Shown: piece after piece, positions 1 through 5,689 of the stretch
Numbering within the stretch: the first letter of the stretch is position 1
How the letters are laid out: the number at the start of each line of letters is the position of its first letter
NCBI GenBank assembly: GCA_030620285.1
Contig: JAUXFA010000090.1
Span: 1-5,777, forward strand
DNA: 5,777 nt
Origin: Piscirickettsiaceae bacterium
GTDB taxonomy: Bacteria > Pseudomonadota > Gammaproteobacteria > Nitrosococcales > Methylophagaceae
Direction: 5' to 3'
Position numbers and translations under genes: made by a program
Notes under the pieces: model-generated
Databases searched by the model: none
What the model was told of the DNA's origin: nothing
What the model saw: the letters and a program-made list of their open reading frames with translations, nothing else

Positions 1-1
1 C

Positions 2-889
2 ATTACGATGGACATTGAAATGCCAGAAATGAATGGTATTACTGCTACTCGTCATATCATGGCACAACAACCTACCCCTATTCTAATGCTATCAGCTTGG
101 TCAACCGCAGAGGCTAAAATTACACTTGATGCTTTAGAGGCCGGGGCTGTTGATTATATGCCAAAACGGTTTGAGGATATTTCTTCTGACAAAAATTCTG
201 CCCAAAAACAACTTTGTCAGCGACTTCGACAGCTCGCCAACAATACTCAAACACAAGCTGGTCATACCTCCGAAAACCTGTCAAATCACACCCGCTCGGA
301 GGTAGAGGCTAAAAAGACAAATACCATTAGCTTAGTTGCCATTGGTACATCTACTGGCGGTCCAGTCGCTCTGCAACAAATATTATCCCAATTACCTGCT
401 AGTTTCCCCCACCCTATTCTCATCATTCAGCATATGCCCGCAACATTTACGCCCTCCTTTGCTGAACGCTTGAATAAACAGTGCTCAATCAATGTTAAGC
501 ACGCCTCTGATGGTGATTCATTAGTAGCCGGTACTGCATACCTCGCTCCAGGTGGGCAACAAATGCTTATCGTCGGTCATAAAAATCGTCCTTATATAAG
601 CATTCAAGATAGCATGCCCGATCAGACCTATCGCCCTTGTATTGATGTCACCTTGAACTCGATTGCTCAGATCTGTCCCGATGAAACATTAGCCATTATC
701 TTGACTGGCATGGGGAGTGACGGCAAAAAAGGCTGCCAAACATTAAAACCATTAGGTACTATAGTCTGGTCTCAGGATGAGCAAAGTAGTACTATTTACG
801 GCATGCCTATGGCAATTGCCGAAGCCCAGTTAGCGGATAGAATTCTTAACCTAACTGATATTGGCCAACAGTTAGCGGAAATAAAATAA
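2..889 (+). CDS. cheB: CheB, chemotaxis protein-glutamate methylesterase/deamidase (5'-truncated)
   Basis: CheB removes methyl groups from, and deamidates, glutamate/glutamine sites on chemoreceptors, resetting them during adaptation; it is activated by phosphotransfer from CheA. The reading frame is open from base 2, so the gene enters from upstream. Numbering from the Met at base 8, Asp2 in the MDIEMP motif is the receiver phosphoacceptor, Ser29 the conserved Ser/Thr, and Lys53 in MPKRF the conserved lysine. A hydrophilic linker covers about 60-106. The methylesterase domain carries the triad Ser115 (GTSTGGP), His142 (IQHMP) and Asp238 (GMGSDG). About 54 residues of the receiver, including its acidic pair, lie outside the window; the visible part plus these gives the usual ~350 residues. 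The Met at base 8 is internal, not a start. The stop is three bases before motC, implying one operon. Identification is very secure. Confidence 0.97.
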   Translation: MTMDIEMPEMNGITATRHIMAQQPTPILMLSAWSTAEAKITLDALEAGAVDYMPKRFEDISSDKNSAQKQLCQRLRQLANNTQTQAGHTSENLSNHTRSEVEAKKTNTISLVAIGTSTGGPVALQQILSQLPASFPHPILIIQHMPATFTPSFAERLNKQCSINVKHASDGDSLVAGTAYLAPGGQQMLIVGHKNRPYISIQDSMPDQTYRPCIDVTLNSIAQICPDETLAIILTGMGSDGKKGCQTLKPLGTIVWSQDEQSSTIYGMPMAIAEAQLADRILNLTDIGQQLAEIK

Positions 890-892
890 AGC

Positions 893-1633
893 ATGGATAT
901 TCTAAGTATTGTCGGTCTACTAGTTGGTTTTGGGGCCATTTTGGGTGGACAACATCTCGAAGGTGGCCACCTTGGTAGCATCTTAAATGGTGTGGCCTTC
1001 TTGATCGTTATCGGCGGCACACTTGGTGCTGTTATGCTTCAAACACCCCTCAATACTTTTTTACGCTCCCTAAAAATGTTGGGCTGGGTCTTTTTCCCTC
1101 CAAAAACATCACCCGAAGCGACATTAGATAAAATCTTAGAATGGAATGGTATTGCCCGCAAAGAAGGTTTGATTCGACTGGAGTCTATCGCTTTAGATGA
1201 AAAAGACTTATTCACTCAAAAAGGTCTGCAACTCATTGCTGATGGTGCAGAGCCTGAACTTATCCGTGAAATCATGGAAACCGATCTCGACCTGCAGGAA
1301 CACCACGATATAGAGTCAGCAAAAGTATATGAAGCCATGGGGGGCTATTCACCAACCATTGGCATTATTGGTGCCGTAATGGGTTTAATACATGTGATGG
1401 GAAATCTAGCTGATCCATCATCACTAGGTGCTGGGATCGCTGTTGCTTTTGTTGCAACCATCTATGGTGTTGCACTTGCTAATCTATTGTTTTTACCTGT
1501 TGGCAATAAACTTAAGGCGGTAGTAGCGCAACGTACTCGAGTGCAAATGATGTTAATTGAAGGCTTAATAAGCGTCGCCGAGGGCGATAATCCTCGCAAT
1601 ATCGAAAGCCGCCTACAGGCTTATCTAAGTTAG
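893..1633 (+). CDS. motC: MotC, MotA-family flagellar stator subunit
   Basis: This is the MotA-type subunit of the proton-driven flagellar stator; with MotD it forms the inner-membrane channel whose cytoplasmic loop pushes on FliG. At 246 residues it has the Pseudomonas MotC length, shorter than E. coli MotA (295). Four hydrophobic segments are visible at about 3-19, 33-50, 155-171 and 181-202. The large cytoplasmic loop between segments 2 and 3 carries Arg89 and Glu97, matching E. coli MotA Arg90 and Glu98, which contact FliG. Pro154 (GGYSPTIG) and Pro202 (LFLPVGNK) match the two prolines needed for torque generation. The ATG lies three bases after the cheB stop with no good Shine-Dalgarno sequence, so translational coupling is likely. 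I chose the symbol motC over motA because of the cheB-motC-motD order and close resemblance to Pseudomonas MotC as I remember it. Confidence 0.95.
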   Translation: MDILSIVGLLVGFGAILGGQHLEGGHLGSILNGVAFLIVIGGTLGAVMLQTPLNTFLRSLKMLGWVFFPPKTSPEATLDKILEWNGIARKEGLIRLESIALDEKDLFTQKGLQLIADGAEPELIREIMETDLDLQEHHDIESAKVYEAMGGYSPTIGIIGAVMGLIHVMGNLADPSSLGAGIAVAFVATIYGVALANLLFLPVGNKLKAVVAQRTRVQMMLIEGLISVAEGDNPRNIESRLQAYLS

Positions 1634-1643
1634 TCATTACTTT

Positions 1644-2534
1644 ATGCCACGTAGAAAAAAAGTCGAAGAACATGTTAACCATGAACGATGGTTAGTATCT
1701 TATGCTGATTTCATTACTTTACTGTTTGCATTTTTTGTTGTGATGTACTCCATTTCCTCGGTGAATGAAGGAAAATATCGCGTACTCTCAGATACCTTGG
1801 AAGCCGTATTTACAGATGATCCCCGTAGTCTTGATCCCATTCAAGTAGGAAAATTGAGTAGAGGCCAAGGCGAACGGTCACCTGATCCTGGCGCAGTAGA
1901 ACCCACTCAAAATGTATTAGAGCTACCACCAACGGCTCTACCTATAACACCACCTATACCTGAAGAAACCATTCAAACAATAGATAATATCTCTCGGCAA
2001 TTGGATGAAGCACTAGCAGATCTTATTGAAGATGAAGATGTGATTATTAAAAAAGGGGATGATTGGTTAGAACTAGAAATCAAATCAAAAGTGCTTTTTG
2101 ATAGTGGTGATTCACGATTAGGGCGAAGTGCCATTCCTGTTATTGGCAAGGTAGCCACTATTCTTAATACTTCTGCAAATCCAGTTCAAGTTGAAGGTTT
2201 TACCGATAATAACCCCATTAATACACCAAAATTTCCTTCCAACTGGGAGCTATCCGCAGCACGTGCAGCAAGTGTTGTGCACCTACTCGATCGTTATGGC
2301 GTGAAACCTGAGCGTATGTCTGCTATTGGCTATGGTGAATTTCAGCCCGTTGCGAGTAATAGCACCGAAAGTGGTCGCCAAAAAAATCGTCGGGTGGTGC
2401 TGGTTGTTCTTGGTAGCAAGGAAAGTAGACGTTCTTTAGAAGTTTTTGATGATGCAGTTCCGACAACCTCTACAGTCCCCAAAAAATCACCCGCGAAAGC
2501 ACCCACCCAGAAGCCTTCCAGCGTGACACCATAG
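1644..2534 (+). CDS. motD: MotD, MotB-family stator subunit with OmpA-like peptidoglycan-binding domain
   Basis: This is the partner of MotC: it anchors the stator to peptidoglycan and supplies the proton-binding aspartate. A basic N-terminus (PRRKK) precedes a single transmembrane helix at about 19-38, with Asp22 in SYADFITLLFAFF equivalent to E. coli MotB Asp32. A periplasmic segment follows (NEGKYRVLSDTL, then a proline-rich stretch around 85-108). The OmpA/MotB domain spans about 142-257, with EGFTDN at 184-189, NWELSAARA at 200-208 and the basic NRR near 248-250, all typical peptidoglycan-binding elements. A Ser/Thr/Pro/Lys-rich tail of about 40 residues extends beyond the domain. The start is ten bases after the motC stop, without an evident ribosome-binding site, suggesting coupled translation. 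The gene order and the MotD-like N-terminus support motD over motB. Confidence 0.95.
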   Translation: MPRRKKVEEHVNHERWLVSYADFITLLFAFFVVMYSISSVNEGKYRVLSDTLEAVFTDDPRSLDPIQVGKLSRGQGERSPDPGAVEPTQNVLELPPTALPITPPIPEETIQTIDNISRQLDEALADLIEDEDVIIKKGDDWLELEIKSKVLFDSGDSRLGRSAIPVIGKVATILNTSANPVQVEGFTDNNPINTPKFPSNWELSAARAASVVHLLDRYGVKPERMSAIGYGEFQPVASNSTESGRQKNRRVVLVVLGSKESRRSLEVFDDAVPTTSTVPKKSPAKAPTQKPSSVTP

Positions 2535-2628
2535 CGCTGGCACAAACCATGCATATTATTTTTGTATTATTATGCGTCAGCATTTTGACCTGAAACTATT
2601 TTGCACGGCATTAGTAGATAGTGATGCT

Positions 2629-2633
2629 AAGGA
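2629..2633 (+). promoter_or_regulatory. Ribosome-binding site of cheW
   Basis: AAGGA lies nine bases before the cheW ATG. It is the first clear Shine-Dalgarno sequence in the cluster after the tightly packed cheB-motC-motD genes. This fits cheW starting translation independently after the 108-base gap. Confidence 0.7.
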
Positions 2634-2642
2634 CATAGAAAA

Positions 2643-3119
2643 ATGAGCCAACAAGATACGATAGATGACGATCCCATATTACAATGGGTAACTTTTTATC
2701 TTGAAAATGAAGTGTATGGGATGAATGTTATGCAAGTACAAGAAGTACTTCGTATAACTGAAATTGCACCGGTGCCGGGAGCACCCGATTATGTGCTAGG
2801 CATCATCAATCTCCGTGGTAATGTCGTGACAGTTATTGATACCCGTCGGCGCTTTGGTTTAATGTCAGAAGAGCCAGATGAATCATCACGAATTATTGTG
2901 GTCGAAGTCAATGGTAATGTACTGGGAATGTTAGTCGATAGTGTTGCTGAGGTTGTCTATTTACATCAATCTGAAATTGATACTGCGCCAAGTGTGAATA
3001 ATGATGACAGTTCACGCTTTATTCAAGGTGTGAATAGCCGTGATGATAAGTTATTGATTTTAGTAGACGTTGATAAGTTCTTAACCGAAGAAGAAGTTTC
3101 TGACTTCTCTAGTTTTTAA
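2643..3119 (+). CDS. cheW: CheW, chemotaxis coupling protein
   Basis: CheW is the cytoplasmic scaffold that links chemoreceptors to the histidine kinase CheA in the signalling array. The 158-residue product is a single CheW (SH3-like double barrel) domain. An acidic N-terminus leads into WVTFYLENEVYGMNV, followed by VQEVLR (31-37), the VPGAP turn (44-48), the hallmark GIINLRGNV at 53-61 with Arg58 matching the conserved receptor/CheA-contact arginine, and GMLVDSVAEV at 95-104. The length is typical of E. coli CheW (167), so this is the stand-alone coupling protein rather than the larger ParP-type protein with a C-terminal CheW domain. The start is supported by AAGGA nine bases upstream. It lies directly before two small genes that seem to close the operon. 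The C-terminus EEEVSDFSSF is acidic. Confidence 0.96.
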   Translation: MSQQDTIDDDPILQWVTFYLENEVYGMNVMQVQEVLRITEIAPVPGAPDYVLGIINLRGNVVTVIDTRRRFGLMSEEPDESSRIIVVEVNGNVLGMLVDSVAEVVYLHQSEIDTAPSVNNDDSSRFIQGVNSRDDKLLILVDVDKFLTEEEVSDFSSF

Positions 3120-3128
3120 CAATGCGTC

Positions 3129-3305
3129 ATGGCCGAAGAAATTAACCCTACTCTGCCGATTAAGTCACCCTTGCCTGTCACTGTGCCAGAAGATGAAAAA
3201 CGACGCCAAACGCCTAAAAAGAAACAAGCTGAAACAGATCCAGAACAATCAGAAAATGAAGATAAAACACAACAACAAAATGGGTTGTTTGATGAATATG
3301 TTTGA
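3129..3305 (+). CDS. Small hydrophilic protein in the che operon (58 aa, function unknown)
   Basis: An ATG nine bases after the cheW stop opens a 58-codon frame. The product is highly charged and probably disordered: a proline-rich N-terminal part (MAEEINPTLPIKSPLPVTVP), a basic patch (KRRQTPKKK at 24-32), a Glu/Gln/Asp-rich stretch (33-50) and a distinct end, NGLFDEYV. There is no signal peptide, membrane segment or recognisable domain. From memory, flagellar/chemotaxis clusters of other gammaproteobacteria carry small ORFs at this place ending in a similar acidic-aromatic DEY tail; I cannot verify that here. The setting (between cheW and a DUF2802 gene, same strand, no other gene competing) favours a real gene, although no Shine-Dalgarno sequence is visible and coupling to cheW termination would be needed. 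An open frame also exists on the opposite strand, but it is low-complexity and has no support. No function can be assigned. Confidence 0.72.
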   Translation: MAEEINPTLPIKSPLPVTVPEDEKRRQTPKKKQAETDPEQSENEDKTQQQNGLFDEYV

Positions 3306-3326
3306 ACTAATCCAATTAAAGAAAAT

Positions 3327-3334
3327 AAAAGGAG
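3327..3334 (+). promoter_or_regulatory. Strong ribosome-binding site of the DUF2802 gene
   Basis: AAAAGGAG ends seven bases before the ATG at 3342 and fixes the start codon. It is the strongest Shine-Dalgarno match in the window. Confidence 0.8.
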
Positions 3335-3341
3335 CACCATC

Positions 3342-3734
3342 ATGACAACATTAATTATCGCAGTTGCTGCTGGCTCATTACTGATATTAATTATTGCTAG
3401 CGCAGGCTATCGTTTTTATAAACTCGGTGAACGACAAACGGAAAAGATAGCTGATTTAGAAAATCAATTATCAATCTTATCTGCTGGTGCTGTTGGATCA
3501 GATGATCGTATTGTTCAATTTGAGCAAGCATTGTCTCAGCTTAAAGAACATCAAAATACCATGTCTATAGGGCTGTCGCCTCAACCTAGTTATGATCACG
3601 CTATTCGATTAGCTAAAAAAGGTGTCGCCATTAATCAATTAATTGATAACTGCAATCTGAGTGATGAGGAAGCACATTTAATTGATCGCATTCATGGCAG
3701 CAAGCAATCTTCAGGCAATCCGGAACTTCATTAA
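3342..3734 (+). CDS. DUF2802 family protein, single-pass membrane protein of the che operon
   Basis: This 130-residue protein has an N-terminal transmembrane helix at about 4-22 (TLIIAVAAGSLLILIIASAG). A probable coiled coil (about 28-72, heptad-like LENQLSIL and VQFEQALSQL) and a compact C-terminal domain at about 84-118 follow. The C-terminal segment (YDHAIRLAKKG, then LIDNCNLSDEEAHLIDRIHG) has the look of DUF2802, a helix-turn-helix-like module. In Vibrio and Pseudomonas a DUF2802 gene follows cheW in the same way, so position supports the call. Its role is not established. Its topology (membrane anchor, coiled coil, HTH-like end) resembles Bacillus SwrB, a flagellar assembly activator also encoded at the end of a fla/che operon; that is my inference. 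The start is fixed by AAAAGGAG. Its stop overlaps the stop of the convergent c-di-GMP gene by four bases. Confidence 0.85.
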   Translation: MTTLIIAVAAGSLLILIIASAGYRFYKLGERQTEKIADLENQLSILSAGAVGSDDRIVQFEQALSQLKEHQNTMSIGLSPQPSYDHAIRLAKKGVAINQLIDNCNLSDEEAHLIDRIHGSKQSSGNPELH

Positions 3735-5575
3735 TCCCCGCCCAGTAATGATACTTGGGGCTTACCGACTAAATAGCCTTGAATATAGTCTATGCCGTAA
3801 CTTTTAAGCAAGTCCATCGTGCTTTGATGCTCAACATATTCCGCCACTGTTTTCTTGCCTAAACTATGAGCAATATCAATCATTGATTTCACCAGTACTT
3901 GGTCAATCGGATCGCTTTCCAAGTCAGTGATGAATGCACCATCAATTTTCAAAATCTCGACGGGGAAATTCTTTAAATAATGGTAAGAATTAAAACCCGA
4001 TCCAAAGTCATCTAATGCAAATCGACAACCTAAAGAACGCAATCTATTCACCATATCCTTGGTATCATTCACATTAGAAATGGCCGCCGTTTCCGTAATC
4101 TCAAATACAATCCGACCCGGATCAACACCTGTTTGAGCCAATTTTTTCTGTACCAAGGGGTATAGTTTCTTATCTAAGAAGATATTGCCAGACAAATTAA
4201 TATTAAAAGATAAATGGTCGGGCAATGAACGCATTAAATCAAAAACATGATTTACGACCCATAAATCAATCTGTTGGGCTAAACCCATTGTTTCTGCAAC
4301 CGGAATAAAATCATTCGGATAATAGATGGTATTATCCTCGCCTCTCATCCTAATTAAGCATTCATAGTGGCTGACTTCATTGGTTTCAACGGAATATATC
4401 GGCTGAAACTCTAACAGAAAATTTTCTTGTTGAAGAGCAGCTCTAATCCGAGGTGCCCATTGCACATTATGGCGTAATGAATCCATTTCACGATCGCTAG
4501 GATTATACAAATGAACACGATTACGACCACGTTTCTTAGCGGTATAACAAGCTTGATTAGCATGGGTCAGTACATCACCAACTAGTATTGGTTCATCAGC
4601 AGAAATTGACTTAATCCCAATGCTTGCTGATAAATGATAATGATTGCCTTTATGCTCAAAATTATAACCATCAAGTATATCGCGCAGTTCTTCTGCTCTC
4701 GCTAAGGCCTGATATTTATCCATATTATCGACTAGTACCGCAAACTCATCTGAACCGATTCTAACGACAATATCTTTGCTTGAGAAAAAGCCTCTTAATG
4801 AATTGGCAATCTGGACTAATAAAGCGTCACCAACGACATGACCCTCAGCATCATTAAGGACTTTAAATCGATCCAAATCAATATAAATTAACGCACTATG
4901 GGTATGAAAGTTACGGGTTTGGATAATGCTTAATTCGATTGCTTGTTCTAATTTTCTGCGGTTAGCTAAACCCGTTAAATCATCATGCTCGACCGAAAAC
5001 TGTAATCGTGCCTCCATTACTTTCAACATAGCCAGCTCTTCCTCAAGCTCTAACTGTTGTTGATAGGTTTGGTCACGTTCTTTTTTGACTGCTAATGCCG
5101 TCATTACTGATGGTGGGAATGATTCTGCAGTCAATGGATTATATAATAATGTTGTTACACCATGGCCAAGATCCGTTAATGTTTGAGCATGATCCCATTG
5201 TGACTCTTGAGTCAATGAAATAATAGGGATGCGGCGCCATTCATCAAAATTATCCATGGTCTTGCGAAGATCATGTGCTGACATCCCCGCTAGATTTGTA
5301 TCGAGAATCACCAAGTCAATGTCACAAAGATCGTTACTGATACCTTTTTGTAAATAAGACATGACATCTTCGCTACTATTCGCGCTGGAGATATCTGTAA
5401 ATCCACTGATTTCCAGCATGGTTTTCATATAGGCAACATCAGATTCTTTGGCGCCAGCGATAATTATTTTCGAGTCTAACAAGACCCCAACATCTGAGCC
5501 CACTAAAGGATCGATTTGTTGTTTTTGGGGAATATCTAGCTGATATTCCATCATTTTTTCGCTTATTATTGCCAC
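3731..5575 (-). CDS. Pseudo-receiver/GGDEF/EAL protein, probable c-di-GMP phosphodiesterase
   Basis: This 614-residue cytoplasmic protein has no membrane segment and should act on the second messenger c-di-GMP. Residues about 35-160 form a receiver-like domain keeping Asp92 (VILDTNLAGMS) and Thr122, but lacking the acidic pair near residue 41 and the conserved lysine (YNP at 145-147). A charged coiled-coil-like helix (163-195) leads to a GGDEF domain (about 196-357): DDLTGLANRR, DLDRFKVLND with Asp233, and GSDEF at 274-278 instead of GGDEF. The inhibitory RxxD site is SSKD (265-268), so it lacks its arginine. The EAL domain (about 372-608) has ECL at 405-407 and the expected catalytic set: Glu405, Asn460, Glu492, Asp522-Asp523, Lys543, Glu579 and Gln599. 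Phosphodiesterase activity is therefore likely and cyclase activity uncertain. The start at 5575 is GTG without a clear Shine-Dalgarno sequence; ATG codons 8 and 9 (5554, 5551) are plausible alternatives. The gene converges on the che operon. Confidence 0.93.
   Translation of the reverse strand: MAIISEKMMEYQLDIPQKQQIDPLVGSDVGVLLDSKIIIAGAKESDVAYMKTMLEISGFTDISSANSSEDVMSYLQKGISNDLCDIDLVILDTNLAGMSAHDLRKTMDNFDEWRRIPIISLTQESQWDHAQTLTDLGHGVTTLLYNPLTAESFPPSVMTALAVKKERDQTYQQQLELEEELAMLKVMEARLQFSVEHDDLTGLANRRKLEQAIELSIIQTRNFHTHSALIYIDLDRFKVLNDAEGHVVGDALLVQIANSLRGFFSSKDIVVRIGSDEFAVLVDNMDKYQALARAEELRDILDGYNFEHKGNHYHLSASIGIKSISADEPILVGDVLTHANQACYTAKKRGRNRVHLYNPSDREMDSLRHNVQWAPRIRAALQQENFLLEFQPIYSVETNEVSHYECLIRMRGEDNTIYYPNDFIPVAETMGLAQQIDLWVVNHVFDLMRSLPDHLSFNINLSGNIFLDKKLYPLVQKKLAQTGVDPGRIVFEITETAAISNVNDTKDMVNRLRSLGCRFALDDFGSGFNSYHYLKNFPVEILKIDGAFITDLESDPIDQVLVKSMIDIAHSLGKKTVAEYVEHQSTMDLLKSYGIDYIQGYLVGKPQVSLLGGD
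3741..3759. terminator. Weak hairpin just past the converging stop codons
   Basis: CCCAGTA (3741-3747) pairs with TACTTGGG (3752-3759) around the loop ATGA, with one bulged base; extra G/C runs flank it. It lies seven bases beyond the DUF2802 stop and inside the last codons of the opposite gene. Neither strand has a following run of T, so it is not a classical intrinsic terminator. It may mark a transcript 3' end or be chance. Confidence 0.25.
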
Positions 5576-5583
5576 AATTTTAA

Positions 5584-5619
5584 ATCGCTATGGTCTCTAA
5601 CCCTCACCAACTTAGCGAT
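5584..5619 (-). promoter_or_regulatory. Hairpin in the predicted 5' leader of the GGDEF/EAL gene
   Basis: In the minus-strand transcript, ATCGCTA (5619-5613) pairs perfectly with TAGCGAT (5590-5584). Inside it TGGT pairs with ACCA, giving 11 base pairs with a 3-base one-sided bulge (AGT) and an 11-base purine-rich loop (GAGGGTTAGAG). The structure ends eight bases before the GTG at 5575, so it could affect translation initiation, or it could be a protein-binding site in DNA. It does not match a c-di-GMP (GEMM) riboswitch by eye. Confidence 0.45.
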
Positions 5620-5646
5620 GACAATATCTGTTTTATTTATAAAAAT

Positions 5647-5689
5647 CAACACTTAATGACATTTATATAATGCAATATATAAAGTGTTG
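5647..5689. repeat. Inverted repeat CAACACTT/AAGTGTTG flanking the predicted -10 region
   Basis: CAACACTT at 5647-5654 and its exact reverse complement AAGTGTTG at 5682-5689 are separated by 27 bases. They bracket the predicted -10 element of the minus-strand gene, one arm touching the -35 hexamer and the other falling near the predicted transcript start. This is an operator-like arrangement, but the regulator is unknown. Confidence 0.5.
5662..5683. repeat. AT-rich 22-base palindrome over the predicted -10 element
   Basis: TTTATATA (5662-5669) and TATATAAA (5676-5683) are exact inverted repeats around a TGCA core at 5671-5674; only the pair 5670/5675 breaks full symmetry. It contains the predicted -10 hexamer of the minus-strand gene. 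AT-rich palindromes are common by chance, so its function is uncertain. Confidence 0.4.

Noticed and set aside
8..10. ATG as the start of cheB
   Set aside because: It sits directly before the phosphoacceptor Asp of the receiver domain and the frame is open to the window edge; a start here would remove half of the receiver domain. The gene is simply cut by the window.
796..1020. Antisense open frame across the cheB/motC junction
   Set aside because: It lies opposite strongly supported coding sequence, has no ribosome-binding site and its composition (Pro/Cys/Arg-rich) is that of a frame shadow.
1973..2158. Antisense open frame inside motD
   Set aside because: Serine-rich shadow of motD with no supporting signals.
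2342..2554. Antisense open frame over the motD 3' end
   Set aside because: Shadow of the MotD peptidoglycan-binding domain and tail; no recognisable protein.
2549..2593. 14-codon hydrophobic frame in the motD-cheW gap
   Set aside because: Too short, no ribosome-binding site, and expected by chance in AT-rich DNA.
2585..2614. Possible sigma-70 promoter for cheW (TTGACC, then GCATTA or CATTAG)
   Set aside because: The -35 is good but no acceptable -10 lies 16-18 bases downstream; not strong enough to list as a promoter.
3116..3343. 75-codon antisense frame between cheW and the DUF2802 gene
   Set aside because: It overlaps the plus-strand small gene, which has operon context and a more protein-like sequence. 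The antisense product is a Ser/Leu/Phe/Cys-rich shadow.
5631..5644. TTTTA/TAAAA inverted repeat with loop TTTA
   Set aside because: Only A/T pairs, a very weak hairpin, expected by chance in this AT-rich stretch.
5576..5660. c-di-GMP (GEMM) riboswitch upstream of the GGDEF/EAL gene
   Set aside because: Considered because of the gene's function and the leader hairpin, but the conserved two-stem arrangement and its purine-rich signature are not seen.
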